A stretch of 36,623 nt of DNA from Paracoccus marcusii (GCF_006151785.1 NZ_VDDD01000019.1:1-36623); one strand, 5' to 3'; positions 26,961 through 36,156 are shown, counted from the first letter of the stretch. Numbers and translations are program-made. The notes: a model not told the origin generated them from the letters alone.

Positions 26961-26985
26961 GGCGAAGGGGCAAGCGCCCTTCGCC
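26961..26985 (-). other. Stem-loop between argB and the phosphatase gene
   Basis: GGCGAAGGG (26961-26969) pairs perfectly with CCCTTCGCC (26977-26985) across seven bases. No T-run follows on the - strand. It may be a processing or partial termination site after argB. Confidence 0.5.
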
Positions 26986-26994
26986 ATGCCCCGA

Positions 26995-27894
26995 TCACAG
27001 GCTGCTGGCGACCTGACGCAGGCCGCGCGGGGTCACGCGCGGTTCGGTGGTCCGGATCAGCGATCCGGCGCCGTGTTCGGTGAACAGCTCCAGCAGGCAG
27101 GCGTTGGGCACGCGTCCGTCCAGGATCACCACCGCGCGCACCCCGTCGTCCAGCGCCTTCAGCGCGGTCTCGGTCTTGGGGATCATGCCGCCGGCGATCT
27201 GGCCGTCGGCGATCATCGCGCGGACCTGGTCGGGATGCAGCTGCGTGACCACCTGGCCGGTCGCGTCCTTGACGCCCGCGACATCGGTCAAAAGCAGCAG
27301 GCGGTCGGCCTTGAGCGCGCCGGCGATGGCCCCCGCCGCGGTGTCGCCGTTGACGTTGAAGGTCTCGTTATCCTCCATGCCGGTGGCGACGGGGGCGATG
27401 ACCGGGATCATCCCGGCGGTATACAGGTCGCGAATGATCTGGACGTTCATCTCGACTGGGCGACCGACGAAACCCAGTTCCGGGTCGTCGGCCTCGCACA
27501 CCATCATGTCGTCGTCCTTGCCCGAGATGCCGACTGCGCGGCCGCCCGCGTCATTGATCGCCTGGACGATGCGCTTGTTCACCAAGCCGGACAGCACCAT
27601 CTCGACCACCTCGACGGTCTCCTTGGTGGTGACGCGCTTGCCGCGGACAAAGCGGCTCTCGATGCCAAGGCGACCCAGCAGGTCGTTGATCATCGGCCCG
27701 CCACCATGGCAGACGACCGGGTTCATGCCGACCTGCTTCATCAGCACGACGTCGCGGGCGAATTCGGCCATCGCCTCGTCGTCGCCCATGGCGTTGCCGC
27801 CGAACTTGACCACGACGACCGCCCCGGAATAGCGCTGCAGATAGGGCAGGGCTTCGGATAGGGTGCGTGCGGTGGCGATCCAGTCACGGTTCAT
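26995..27894 (-). CDS. argB: Acetylglutamate kinase
   Basis: The 299-residue enzyme phosphorylates N-acetylglutamate, the second step of arginine synthesis. Visible motifs are [58 protein letters not shown] and [17 protein letters not shown] 27894 ([12 protein letters not shown]) fits the family; ATG 27909 five codons upstream is possible, with AAGG directly before it. Length is normal. It lies 63 bases after engB on the same strand. Confidence 0.96.
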   Translation of the reverse strand: MNRDWIATARTLSEALPYLQRYSGAVVVVKFGGNAMGDDEAMAEFARDVVLMKQVGMNPVVCHGGGPMINDLLGRLGIESRFVRGKRVTTKETVEVVEMVLSGLVNKRIVQAINDAGGRAVGISGKDDDMMVCEADDPELGFVGRPVEMNVQIIRDLYTAGMIPVIAPVATGMEDNETFNVNGDTAAGAIAGALKADRLLLLTDVAGVKDATGQVVTQLHPDQVRAMIADGQIAGGMIPKTETALKALDDGVRAVVILDGRVPNACLLELFTEHGAGSLIRTTEPRVTPRGLRQVASSL

Positions 27895-27957
27895 GTTCTG
27901 TGTTCTCATCCTTGGGGCCCCGATCTGACGGGGCGGACCCTAGGACGCATGCGCCGA

Positions 27958-28608
27958 TCAGTCCAGCCCGGCGATGATCGCGCGCAGCGTGGCGATGCCC
28001 TGGTTCTTTTCGGAGCTGGTGACGACCAGTTCCGGATAGGCGGCAGGGTGTTTCTGCAACGCTTCGCGCACCTGGTCCAGGACCGGGGCCAGGGCGTTCG
28101 GGCCCAGCTTGTCGGTCTTGGTCATCACCACTTGGAACGGCACCGCGGACCGGTCCAGCAGGGTCATGATCTCGTGGTCGACATCCTTCACGCCATGGCG
28201 CGAATCGATCAGGCAGAACGCGCGGCGCAGGGTCTGACGCCCGGCCAGGTAGGATTTCAGCAGCGCCTGCCATTTCGCGACGACGGCGACGGGGGCCTTG
28301 GCAAAGCCATAGCCCGGAAGGTCGACCAGATAGGAGTGCTCGCCCAGGGCGAAATAGTTGATCTCTTGCGTGCGGCCCGGCGTGTTCGACGCGCGGGCCA
28401 GCCCCTTGCGGCCGGTCAGCGCGTTGATCAGGCTGGACTTGCCCACGTTCGATCGGCCCGCAAAGCAGACTTCGGGACGGTTCGGTGGCGGCAGGCCGTC
28501 CATGTGGACGACGCCCTTGACGAAATCGACCGGCCCCGCGAACAGCAGGCGAGCCTGCTCTGCCTTGGAGGCTTCGGGATCGGGGGCGGTGGGAAAGGCG
28601 ACTTTCAT
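27958..28608 (-). CDS. engB: Ribosome-biogenesis GTPase EngB (YsxC/YihA)
   Basis: The 216-residue GTPase aids 50S assembly. It has G1 GRSNVGKSS (51-59), the TPGRTQEINYF switch, G3 DLPGYGFA and G4 TKTDKL. Length is normal for the family. ATG 28608 overlaps the stop of the MOSC gene (ATGA), so the two are probably coupled. It is part of the yidC-MOSC-engB-argB run. Confidence 0.96.
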   Translation of the reverse strand: MKVAFPTAPDPEASKAEQARLLFAGPVDFVKGVVHMDGLPPPNRPEVCFAGRSNVGKSSLINALTGRKGLARASNTPGRTQEINYFALGEHSYLVDLPGYGFAKAPVAVVAKWQALLKSYLAGRQTLRRAFCLIDSRHGVKDVDHEIMTLLDRSAVPFQVVMTKTDKLGPNALAPVLDQVREALQKHPAAYPELVVTSSEKNQGIATLRAIIAGLD

Positions 28609-29366
28609 GCGTGGACCTGATCTTGCAGGCGGACCGGACCGCCGGTGACAACCTCGGCGAAGATGCCGAAATCGGTGTGGCCGTAAAGCCGGTCCAGCGT
28701 CTGGACCATGTCGATATCGCGCGTCCCGCTGTCGGTATCCGCGCTGGTGGCGTCGCAGCGGCCGACATGGTCGGTGACCCGCAGTTCTGCCGCGCCGATG
28801 CGGATGGTGCGGCCGATCAGGTCGCGCTCCGCAAAGGGCGCCCAGCCATCGACCCACAGGTTGCCGCGCCACCGATGCGTGCCGAAGGCCTGGCCGCATT
28901 GAGCTTCCAGATGGGCGAGGCTGGACAGGGACAGGATGGACACAAAGGGCCGCTTCTGATCGGTCCAGACGGCCGCTCCATGCACCAGCCGGGTGGGGGC
29001 AGGGGCATCGGTCGGCCAAAGCGGGCGCAACCAATCGATCAACTGCTGTCCCTGGGTGGCAGGATCCAGCACCAGCGTGCCAGCCCGCGGGTGGGACAGG
29101 TGCAGCATGCCGTCCCGCCACCCGCCGACGATGGCCTGCAGGTCGGCCGAGACGACGCCGCGCAGGAAGCAGGATTTGGGCAGCCAACGATCCGGCTGTC
29201 CGTCGGTCTGGTGGGCCAAGGCGTGGCGTTCACCGGCCTCTGTCAGCACCGCCCATTCACGATCGCCGGGCAGGCGACGGCCGGTCTGCAGGGTGACCTG
29301 CTCCAGCCCCTCTCCGCCGACCGACTTGATCGGATGGCGGCGGATCAGGGCCAGATGCGCGGTCAC
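28605..29366 (-). CDS. MOSC-domain protein (GTG start)
   Basis: The 253-residue product has an N-terminal MOSC beta-barrel (RRHPIKSVGGEGLEQ) and a C-terminal MOSC domain with the conserved cysteine in GRCDATSADTDSG, the residue thought to carry sulfur in this family of molybdenum cofactor sulfurase-like proteins. Its own substrate is unknown. The start is GTG 29366, overlapping the yidC stop (GTGA); the frame continues upstream only as shadow of yidC. It is coupled to yidC and engB. Confidence 0.88.
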   Translation of the reverse strand: MTAHLALIRRHPIKSVGGEGLEQVTLQTGRRLPGDREWAVLTEAGERHALAHQTDGQPDRWLPKSCFLRGVVSADLQAIVGGWRDGMLHLSHPRAGTLVLDPATQGQQLIDWLRPLWPTDAPAPTRLVHGAAVWTDQKRPFVSILSLSSLAHLEAQCGQAFGTHRWRGNLWVDGWAPFAERDLIGRTIRIGAAELRVTDHVGRCDATSADTDSGTRDIDMVQTLDRLYGHTDFGIFAEVVTGGPVRLQDQVHA

Positions 29367-31225
29367 TTTCCTGCGCCGGGCTTGTTGCCGGGACGCTTGC
29401 GCGTGGGCATCGACGACTTGATGTTGCCGAACAGGTCCGGACGGTGCCCGTGCATCGACATGATCGTGTACTGCTGCAGGATCGTGATCACGTTGTTGGT
29501 GATCCAGTACAGCACCAGACCCGAGGCGAAGCCGCCCAGCATGAACATGAAGATCCACGGCATCCAAGCAAAGATCATCTTCTGCGCGGCGTCCGTGGGG
29601 GCCGGGTTCAGACGCTGCTGCATCCACATGCTGATGCCCAGGGCAATCGCCAGCGCGGGCAGCGTGACCGAGTGCAGCAGCGTCCCCTGTGCCGGCACGC
29701 CATAGGGCAGCAGGCCATAGAGGTTCAGCAGGCTGGACGGGTCGGGTGCGGACAGATCCTGGATCCAGCCGAACCACGGTGCATGGCGCAGTTCGATGGT
29801 GACGAAGATCACCTTGTAGAGCGAGAAGAAGATCGGGATCTGCAGCAGGATCGGCAGGCAGCCCGCGGCAGGGTTCACCTTTTCCCGCTTGTAGAGCTCC
29901 ATCACTTCCTTCTGGAACTTCATCCGGTCGTCACCGGTGCGCGCCTTGATCTCCTCCATCTGCGGCTGCAGCTCCTTCATCTTCGCCATCGAGATGTAGG
30001 ACTTGCGCGCCAGCGGGAAGACCAGCGTCTTCAGCACGAAGGTCAGCGCGATGATCGCCCAGCCCATGTTGCCGATGATGCCGTGCAGCCAGTGCAGCAG
30101 CTGGAAGATCGGCTTGGTCAGGAAGTAGAACCAGCCCCAGTCGATCGAATCGACGAAGCGCTGGATGCCGGGGGTCTCCTCATAGCCGCGGATGACCTCC
30201 CAGACCTTGGCGCCGGCGAACAGGTAGCTGTCCGCGCTCAGCTGGGTGCCTGGCTCCACCGTCTGCATCGGGAAGCGGGCCTCGGTCTGATAGATGTCGG
30301 CGCCGTCGGCGTATTTCACGACCGCGGTGAAGGCCTGGCCGGGCGCGGGGGCCAGCGAAGACATCCAGTACTTGTCGGTGAAACCGATCCAGCCGTTGCC
30401 GGTGACGTTATAGACCTCGGCCCGGCCTTCGCGGTCGATCGGGTCCAGTTCCGCGACGTCGTCGTATTTCATCTCGACCAGGGTGCCGTCGACCATGCCG
30501 ACCACGCCCTCGTGCAGGATGAAGTTGTTCTGGGTGTCGGGGCGGCCATGGCGCGCGATGATGCCGTAGGGCGCGGCCGAGAACGCCGCATCGCCGTTGT
30601 TCTGCAGGCTCTGGCCGACGGTGAACAGATAGTTGTCGTCCAGCGCGAAGGTCCGGCGGAAGATCTGGCCCGCGCCGTTGTCCCATGCCAGCGTCACCGG
30701 CTGACCGGGGGACAGCGTCTCGCCCGATTCCAGCGTCCAGACGGTCGCGGGGTTCGGAACCAGGCTTGCATCCACGCCCGGACCGGGGGTCCAGCCATAG
30801 ACGGCGTAATAGGGTTTGTACTGGGCGCTGTCGACGGGAATGCTGTCATCGGCCGTCGCGCTGGACGGCGTCAGCAGTCGCACGTCCGGAGACCCCTCGT
30901 CGCGGGTTTCCTGATAGCGGGTCAGCAGAAGGTCGTCGATGCGACCGCCGGCCAGCGAAATGGACCCCGACAGCGCCGACGACTGGATCGCGACCCGACC
31001 GGCGGGTTCTGCGGCATCCGGCTCGGCCGCCAGGTCGGCGGGGGCCGTCATGGCCGCTTCCGTTCCGGGGGTGGCCAGCGGCTGGTCGCCCACGACCTGT
31101 TCCGTCAGCGGCTGCCCCGAGGGCTGGTCGGAGACGGGTTCGGGGGCGAAGACCGTATACCATACCAGGATCACCAGAAACGACAGGACCGTTGCCAGGA
31201 TCAAATTGCGGTTGTTGTCTTCCAT
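29363..31225 (-). CDS. yidC: Membrane protein insertase YidC
   Basis: The 620-residue protein inserts and folds inner-membrane proteins alone or with SecYEG. It starts MEDNNRNLILATVLSFLVILVWY (first membrane span), has the large periplasmic beta domain (about 90-350), then the conserved core: WGWFYFLTKPIFQLLHW, the cytoplasmic hairpin, NPAAGCLPILLQIPIFFSLYKV, and the final spans. The C-terminus is basic (TRKRPGNKP), suited to ribosome contact. Length is usual for alphaproteobacteria. Confidence 0.97.
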   Translation of the reverse strand: MEDNNRNLILATVLSFLVILVWYTVFAPEPVSDQPSGQPLTEQVVGDQPLATPGTEAAMTAPADLAAEPDAAEPAGRVAIQSSALSGSISLAGGRIDDLLLTRYQETRDEGSPDVRLLTPSSATADDSIPVDSAQYKPYYAVYGWTPGPGVDASLVPNPATVWTLESGETLSPGQPVTLAWDNGAGQIFRRTFALDDNYLFTVGQSLQNNGDAAFSAAPYGIIARHGRPDTQNNFILHEGVVGMVDGTLVEMKYDDVAELDPIDREGRAEVYNVTGNGWIGFTDKYWMSSLAPAPGQAFTAVVKYADGADIYQTEARFPMQTVEPGTQLSADSYLFAGAKVWEVIRGYEETPGIQRFVDSIDWGWFYFLTKPIFQLLHWLHGIIGNMGWAIIALTFVLKTLVFPLARKSYISMAKMKELQPQMEEIKARTGDDRMKFQKEVMELYKREKVNPAAGCLPILLQIPIFFSLYKVIFVTIELRHAPWFGWIQDLSAPDPSSLLNLYGLLPYGVPAQGTLLHSVTLPALAIALGISMWMQQRLNPAPTDAAQKMIFAWMPWIFMFMLGGFASGLVLYWITNNVITILQQYTIMSMHGHRPDLFGNIKSSMPTRKRPGNKPGAGK

Positions 31226-31258
31226 TCCGTCACCACCGTCATCGCGTCAGTCTGGGCG

Positions 31259-31287
31259 GTTCAACAGAACGCACCCCCAAAGGTCAA
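31259..31287 (-). promoter_or_regulatory. yidC: Candidate promoter of yidC
   Basis: On the - strand TTGACC (31287-31282) and TTGAAC (31264-31259) are 17 bases apart, about 35 bases before the yidC start. The -35 is good, the -10 poor (3 of 6). Confidence 0.3.
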
Positions 31288-31329
31288 GCGGATTTGCCAT
31301 TTGACGCAGGAATGCAAGGGAATTCGCCG

Positions 31330-31358
31330 AAACGCCCCGCGCGTGCGACCGCGGGGCG
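31330..31358 (-). terminator. Terminator of the EAL-domain gene
   Basis: On the - strand CGCCCCGC (31358-31351) pairs with GCGGGGCG (31340-31333) across ten bases and is followed by TTT. It lies just after the stop of the EAL gene and before yidC. Confidence 0.55.
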
Positions 31359-31377
31359 CGGGTCAGTGGGGCGGATG

Positions 31378-32673
31378 TCAGCCGCGCAGGCCGATCGTGG
31401 GAAGGCGCGCCGCGGCGTCCGCGTGGCCGGCCAGGAAGTCGAGGCTTTTCGTCAGCGGCATGGGCCGGGCGATAGCATAGCCCTGGACTTCGTCGCAGCC
31501 CATCTGCGCCAGGAACGCGTATTCCTCGCGGGTTTCAACCCCTTCGGCCAAGGCCGCGATGCCCAACCGCTCGGCCAGGGCCAGGATCGCCAGGATCATC
31601 CGCTGCTGGCCGTTGTCGATGTCGCAGGCGGTGACAAAGCTGCGGTCGATCTTGATGCGGTTGATGCCGAACTGTCGGATCGCGTCCAGGCTGGCATAGC
31701 CGGTGCCGAAATCGTCCAGGTCGATCTGGCAGCCTGCCTCGGCCAGCTTGCGCAGGTTCTCGCGGGTCTCTCCGCTGCTGGTGACGGGGCCGACGCTTTC
31801 CAGTACCTCGACCACCAGGCGGCGTGGAGAGATCTCGTGGCGATCCAGCTCCCACAGCAGGCAGTCGGCAAAACCGCGGTCCGACAGTTCGCAGTTCGAG
31901 ATGTTGATCGACACGGTCGGCACGTCGAACCCGGCCTTGTCCCAGGTCTTCAGCGCGGCCATGGACTGCGCCAGCATGAACAGCGTCAGGGTGTTGTGAT
32001 CGGCAGGCGACATGTGCGGCAGGAACACCCCCGGGGCAAGGATGCCGCGGGTCGGGTGGTTCCAGCGGGCCAGCGCCTCGAACCCGGTGATCTGGCCGGA
32101 ATTGCAGCACACCTGCGGCTGGAACCATGCCTCCATCTGCGCCGCGACCACGGCGTCGCTGACGGTCGCGATCAGGCCCGGCCCGGACAGGGCAGGGTCG
32201 TAGGGATAGAGGCGCAGCTGGCCCAGGGCGCAATCCTCGACCAGGTTCATCCGCTGGCGGGCATTGTCGACCAGCGCGGTGATTGAGGGCAGGTCGGGGG
32301 TCGTGGCGTGGATCAGAACGCCGGTCATCACCGGGGTGAGCTGCTGGCCCGACAGGGCGACGGGCGTCTGTCCCTGCTGGTGCAGCCTGCGCGCGACCTG
32401 CAGCGCGTCGCGGTCGGTCCGGTCGCGCAGCACGAAGGCGAACAGGCCGGGCGCCAGCACCTGCACCGGATCATAGGGACGCACCGCGCCACCCAGGGTC
32501 ATCGACAGCTGCACCATCAGGTGCCCCATCGCGGCCTTGTCCAGGATGTTGCCCAGGGCTTCGGTGTTCTCCAGCCGCATCAGCAGCAGGCTGCGGGACA
32601 GGTCCTGACCCCGCTTGGCGCCGCCAAGCAGCCTGCGGAGGGGCGAGAACAAGCGGTTCGCATTCTTTGACAT
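31378..32673 (-). CDS. EAL-domain protein, probable c-di-GMP phosphodiesterase
   Basis: The 431-residue product has an N-terminal region (about 20-160) that resembles a GGDEF fold but lacks the GGDEF motif, and a C-terminal EAL domain (about 165-415). The catalytic signature is complete: FEALARW (E199), SINIS, VVEVLE, DDFGTGYASLD, KIDRSFV, AEGVET and QGYAIARP. It should cleave c-di-GMP to pGpG, and the degenerate front may bind GTP or act as a regulator. No signal peptide or membrane span is seen. AAAGG precedes ATG 32673. It sits between ttcA and yidC, where I would not expect it. Confidence 0.92.
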   Translation of the reverse strand: MSKNANRLFSPLRRLLGGAKRGQDLSRSLLLMRLENTEALGNILDKAAMGHLMVQLSMTLGGAVRPYDPVQVLAPGLFAFVLRDRTDRDALQVARRLHQQGQTPVALSGQQLTPVMTGVLIHATTPDLPSITALVDNARQRMNLVEDCALGQLRLYPYDPALSGPGLIATVSDAVVAAQMEAWFQPQVCCNSGQITGFEALARWNHPTRGILAPGVFLPHMSPADHNTLTLFMLAQSMAALKTWDKAGFDVPTVSINISNCELSDRGFADCLLWELDRHEISPRRLVVEVLESVGPVTSSGETRENLRKLAEAGCQIDLDDFGTGYASLDAIRQFGINRIKIDRSFVTACDIDNGQQRMILAILALAERLGIAALAEGVETREEYAFLAQMGCDEVQGYAIARPMPLTKSLDFLAGHADAAARLPTIGLRG

Positions 32674-32705
32674 ACCGGACCTTTCACGGAATCACCGGGG
32701 TCAGG

Positions 32706-32735
32706 AATAGATCAAATTGCTTGTCGTACCGTTAA
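32706..32735 (-). promoter_or_regulatory. Candidate promoter of the EAL-domain gene
   Basis: On the - strand TTAACG (32735-32730) and TCTATT (32711-32706) are 18 bases apart. The -35 overlaps the end of ttcA. Both are 4 of 6 matches. This would give the EAL gene expression of its own. Confidence 0.3.
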
Positions 32736-33619
32736 TGTTCCCTGGCCAGATCGCGCAGGATCGGCGGAAGGGCGGGCTTATCACCCTGTTCGGGCGGGAA
32801 AATCGCGGAAAAATCGAATAGTTCAGTATCCAGCAGGTGCGACGGCCGGACATTCATCAGCGACCGGAACATCACCTGCCGTCGTCCGGGCGTACGCGCC
32901 TCCCATTCGTCCAGCATGCGTTTCACCTGGACGCGCTGCAGCCCTTCCTGGCTTCCGCACAGATCGCAGGGGATGATGGGATAGTTCATCGCCCGCGAAA
33001 AGCGGTCGCAATCGTCCTCGGCCACATAGGCCAGCGGGCGCAGGACGGTCAGGTCGCCATCCTCATTCAGCAGCTTCGGCGGCATGGTGGCCAGGCGACC
33101 GCCATGGAACAGGTTCATGAAGAACGTCTCCAGCATGTCGTCGCGGTGATGGCCCAGCACGACGGCGGAACAGCCCTCCTCGCGCGCGATGCGGTACAGG
33201 TTGCCGCGGCGCAGACGCGAACACAGCGCGCAATAGGTGCGGCCTGCCGGGACCTTCTCCTTCACGATGGAATAGGTGTCCTGGTATTCGATCCGGTGCG
33301 GCACGCCGCGCGCCTTTAGGAACTCGGGCAGCACCGTGGCCGGAAAGTTGGGCTGCCCCTGGTCCAGGTTGCAGGCCAGCAGCTCGACCGGCAGCAGGCC
33401 GCGCCACTGCAGCTCGTGCAGGATCGCCAGCAGGGTATAGCTGTCCTTGCCGCCCGATAGGCACACCAGCCAGCGGTCGCCGGGGCGGACCATCGCGTAA
33501 TCCTCGATCGCGGCGCGGGTCTCGCGGACCAGCCGCTTGCGCAGCTTGCGGAACTCGGTCCCCTGGGGGGCGCCCGCGAACAGGGGGTGGATCTCGGTGG
33601 TGTCAGCGTCGTCCAGCAT
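32732..33619 (-). CDS. ttcA: tRNA 2-thiocytidine synthetase TtcA
   Basis: The 295-residue enzyme adds sulfur to cytidine 32 of certain tRNAs, using ATP and an iron-sulfur cluster. It has the PP-loop [11 protein letters not shown] (SGGKDS at 55-60), the CALC cysteine pair, [14 protein letters not shown] and [11 protein letters not shown] 33619 follows AAAGGG; a further ATG at 33634 has no ribosome site. Its start lies inside the end of yidD (17-base overlap). Confidence 0.94.
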   Translation of the reverse strand: MLDDADTTEIHPLFAGAPQGTEFRKLRKRLVRETRAAIEDYAMVRPGDRWLVCLSGGKDSYTLLAILHELQWRGLLPVELLACNLDQGQPNFPATVLPEFLKARGVPHRIEYQDTYSIVKEKVPAGRTYCALCSRLRRGNLYRIAREEGCSAVVLGHHRDDMLETFFMNLFHGGRLATMPPKLLNEDGDLTVLRPLAYVAEDDCDRFSRAMNYPIIPCDLCGSQEGLQRVQVKRMLDEWEARTPGRRQVMFRSLMNVRPSHLLDTELFDFSAIFPPEQGDKPALPPILRDLAREH

Positions 33620-33866
33620 CGCGGGCCCTTTCATTGTCGGGATCGGCGCCGGGCACCGGGTCATAGCCGTGCCCGCCCCAGGGATGACAGCGCCCGATGC
33701 GGCGCAGGGCCAGCCAGCTGCCGCGCAGGGCGCCGTGGCGGGCCAGCGCATCCAGCGCATAGGCCGAACAGGTCGGCTGGAACCGGCAGCCATGCCCGAC
33801 CCAAGGAGAGGCCAGCAGCCGATAGCCGCGCACCGGCAGCGCGACAAGGCGCGCCAGCGGGCTCAT
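33603..33866 (-). CDS. yidD: Membrane protein insertion efficiency factor YidD
   Basis: The 87-residue product begins [21 protein letters not shown] and carries the YidD hallmark [19 protein letters not shown] and [18 protein letters not shown]. YidD is a small amphipathic protein at the inner membrane that assists YidC. Its start overlaps the rnpA stop (ATGA) and its end overlaps ttcA. In many bacteria yidC follows it; here two genes intervene. Confidence 0.95.
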   Translation of the reverse strand: MSPLARLVALPVRGYRLLASPWVGHGCRFQPTCSAYALDALARHGALRGSWLALRRIGRCHPWGGHGYDPVPGADPDNERARDAGRR

Positions 33867-34255
33867 GCGTGGATCTTGGCCATGGCGCGCGCGAAATCGC
33901 CCTGCAGATCGGCAAAGGGCCGGGCGATGGTCGCTTCGGGGCGTCCGACCAGGACATAGTCCCATCCGGCATGACCCAGATCGCCCAGCCCAAGGCGGGC
34001 GACCTCGCGCAGGCGCCGCTTGGCGCGATTGCGGGCCACGGCATTGCCGATCTTCTTGGAGCAGGTAAATCCGATCCGTGCCGGGCCGTCATCGTCCCGC
34101 CTGCGGGCCTGCAGCAGGAAGCCCGGCATTCCCTGACGGCGCGCACGGGCGGCGGCCAGGAAATCGGCGCGTTTCTGCAGGACGGGCGGCATGCGAAATG
34201 CCGCCGTGCCGACATCCCTTGGCTGAACTTCAGCAGGATGGGGCAGAGGCGGCAT
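33863..34255 (-). CDS. rnpA: Ribonuclease P protein component
   Basis: The 130-residue basic protein is the protein subunit of RNase P, which trims the 5' end of pre-tRNA. It has LQKRADFLAAARARR, ARIGFTCSKKIGNAVARNRAKRRLRE with the RNR motif, and the end DYVLVGRPEATIARPFADL. ATG 34255 follows AAAGG at a good distance; ATG 34192 would remove 21 residues. It follows rpmH by 50 bases. Confidence 0.95.
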   Translation of the reverse strand: MPPLPHPAEVQPRDVGTAAFRMPPVLQKRADFLAAARARRQGMPGFLLQARRRDDDGPARIGFTCSKKIGNAVARNRAKRRLREVARLGLGDLGHAGWDYVLVGRPEATIARPFADLQGDFARAMAKIHA

Positions 34256-34305
34256 GTCGAAAGCCTTTACGTGGCGGTCGTGACCGCCGGCAGGATCACG
34301 AATGA

Positions 34306-34440
34306 TCAGGCCGACAGACGCTTGCGGCCCTTGGCGCGGCGGCGGTTCAGCACCAGACGGCCGCCTTTGGTGGCCATGCGGGCGCGGAAGCCGTGACGGC
34401 GCGCACGAACGAGGTTCGACGGTTGGAAGGTGCGCTTCAT
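34306..34440 (-). CDS. rpmH: 50S ribosomal protein L34
   Basis: The 44-residue product, beginning [19 protein letters not shown] and ending [14 protein letters not shown], is a full-length L34. The frame is open upstream but the start is fixed by the family. It heads the rpmH-rnpA-yidD run behind a good promoter. dnaA is not adjacent, as is usual in alphaproteobacteria. Confidence 0.98.
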   Translation of the reverse strand: MKRTFQPSNLVRARRHGFRARMATKGGRLVLNRRRAKGRKRLSA

Positions 34441-34535
34441 GATCAGTCTCCGGGTCGGTTCTTGCGGGGCGGATCGGGACGGGGCAGATTGCAGAAGACT
34501 GCCCTGCGCCACGACGCCGGTTGTTCGAAGCCCGC

Positions 34536-34564
34536 TGGATAGTGGACCCGCAGGCCCACGTCAA
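34536..34564 (-). promoter_or_regulatory. rpmH: Candidate sigma70-type promoter of rpmH-rnpA
   Basis: On the - strand TTGACG (34564-34559) and TATCCA (34541-34536) are 17 bases apart. Transcription would begin near 34529 and give a leader of about 90 bases that contains a GGGCAG/CTGCCC hairpin (around 34484-34506). Confidence 0.6.
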
Positions 34565-34652
34565 CCATCCAAACCGGTAAATCACGGGCCAATCGGTCCG
34601 GGAACCGGGTCACGATCACATTCGTTTGATGTGCAAACCCGCAATCGCTTGG

Positions 34653-34681
34653 CTGACAAGTCCGGCCCGCGACACCATAAC
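34653..34681 (+). promoter_or_regulatory. Candidate promoter of the histidine kinase gene
   Basis: CTGACA (34653-34658, 5 of 6) and CATAAC (34676-34681, 4 of 6) are 17 bases apart. The start of transcription would fall only about three bases before ATG 34691, so the message would be almost leaderless, in keeping with the absence of a ribosome-binding site. Confidence 0.45.
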
Positions 34682-34690
34682 CCGGACACG

Positions 34691-36112
34691 ATGCGACTGA
34701 ACACGATCTCTGGCCGATTCGCCGCGCTGACAACCATGTTCGTCATCCTGGCAGAGCTGTTCATCCTGCTGCCATCCTTGGCGGGCTTCCGGCTGGACTA
34801 TCTGGAGAGCCGGCTTGAACGGGCGCAGATCGCCAGCCTGGCCCTGCTGGCCACCGACGAATCGATCGCCCTGGATCTGGAGGCCGAGCTGCTGCAGACG
34901 GCCGGCGTGTTCAACGTCGTGCTGCGGCGCAACGACGTGCGCCAGCTGGTCCTGTCGTCGCCCATCCCGGGCCCGATCGCCGCGACGTATGATCTGCGGT
35001 CCGAAGGTGTGCTGCACACGATAGGCGATTCGCTGCGGGCGTTGGCCGACCGACAGAATCGCGTGATCCGCGTCATCGGCGCACCGGTGAATCAGGCGGG
35101 CCAGCTGATCGAGATCACCATGGAGACCGCGCCCCTGCGTCAGGCGATGATCGACTACGGCCTGCGCCTGCTGGCGGTATCGGCCGCGTTCTCGATCCTG
35201 ACGGCGGTCCTGCTGTTCACAGCCGCGCAACGGATGATCCTCGTGCCGATCCGCCGCGTGATCACCCACATGTCCGCCTATGCCAGCGCGCCCGAGGACA
35301 GCCGCCACATCATCATCCCCGACGCGCGCCTTGCGGAACTCCGCGAGGCCGAGACCGCCCTGCAGTCGATGCAGCAGACCGTGACATCCTCCCTCAAGCA
35401 GAAGGAGCGCATGGCACAGCTGGGCCAGGCGATCGCAAAGATCAGCCACGACCTGCGCAACATCCTGACCACCGCACAGATCTTTGCCGACCGTCTGGAG
35501 GACAGCGCCGACCCCAAGGTGCGCCGCGCCGCGCCCAAGCTGGTCAATTCGATCACCCGCGCCGTGAACCTGTGCGAGACGACGCTGGCCTTCGGCAAGG
35601 CCGAGGAGCCTGCGCCGACGCTGTCACGCTTCAACCTGGCGCAGCTGGCCGCCGAGGTGATTGAGGCCGAGACCCTGGCAGGGGAGGCGGCAGGGCGGGT
35701 CGAGTTCCTGACCGACATTCCCCCCAGCCTTGTGATCCGCGCCGATCGCGATCAGCTGTACCGCGTGCTGGCCAACCTGGCCCGCAATGCCCGCCAGGCG
35801 ATCGAGGCGACCGGCGGCCCCGGCACGGTCGAGATCGGCGCCGGCGAGGCAGAGAGCGATTGGTGGATCAAGGTGTGCGATTCGGGACCGGGCCTGCCGG
35901 ACAAGGCGCGCGAATACCTGTTCAAGCCCTTCACAGGCAGCACGCGCCGCGGGGGCACGGGCTTGGGTCTGACGATCGCGGCCGATCTGGTGCGTGGGCA
36001 CGGGGGCCGGCTGATCCTGCTGCGCAGCGATGCCGAGGGCAGCCAGTTCTGCATCCACATCCCCCGCGGGATGGCCGATCTGTCGGTCCGCGCCGATGCT
36101 GCGGCGCGCTGA
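34691..36112 (+). CDS. Membrane-bound sensor histidine kinase
   Basis: The 473-residue protein has two membrane spans (about 11-33 and 158-180) flanking a periplasmic sensor region of some 125 residues, a HAMP-like linker (about 181-235), a HisKA box SHDLRN with phospho-acceptor H253, and a HATPase domain with N-box NLARNARQAIEA, G1 DSGPGLP and G2 GGTGLGLTIAADL. It should autophosphorylate and pass the phosphate to a response regulator, but none is next to it. The frame is open to 34430; ATG 34691 gives the first span its natural start. It diverges from rpmH. The signal is unknown. Confidence 0.93.
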   Translation: MRLNTISGRFAALTTMFVILAELFILLPSLAGFRLDYLESRLERAQIASLALLATDESIALDLEAELLQTAGVFNVVLRRNDVRQLVLSSPIPGPIAATYDLRSEGVLHTIGDSLRALADRQNRVIRVIGAPVNQAGQLIEITMETAPLRQAMIDYGLRLLAVSAAFSILTAVLLFTAAQRMILVPIRRVITHMSAYASAPEDSRHIIIPDARLAELREAETALQSMQQTVTSSLKQKERMAQLGQAIAKISHDLRNILTTAQIFADRLEDSADPKVRRAAPKLVNSITRAVNLCETTLAFGKAEEPAPTLSRFNLAQLAAEVIEAETLAGEAAGRVEFLTDIPPSLVIRADRDQLYRVLANLARNARQAIEATGGPGTVEIGAGEAESDWWIKVCDSGPGLPDKAREYLFKPFTGSTRRGGTGLGLTIAADLVRGHGGRLILLRSDAEGSQFCIHIPRGMADLSVRADAAAR

Positions 36113-36125
36113 AGGACAATTTGCC

Positions 36126-36145
36126 AAAAAGGAGTCATCTTTTTG
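36126..36145 (+). terminator. Weak AT-stem hairpin after the kinase gene
   Basis: AAAAAGG pairs with TCTTTTT around AGTCA, followed by GTCTTTT. The stem is nearly all A-T, so it would be a weak terminator at best. Confidence 0.3.
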
Positions 36146-36156
36146 TCTTTTCGCCC

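Noticed and set aside
29444..31480. A 678-codon open frame on the + strand opposite yidC
   Set aside because: It is the complement of yidC; the sense reading has all YidC motifs and the antisense reading none.
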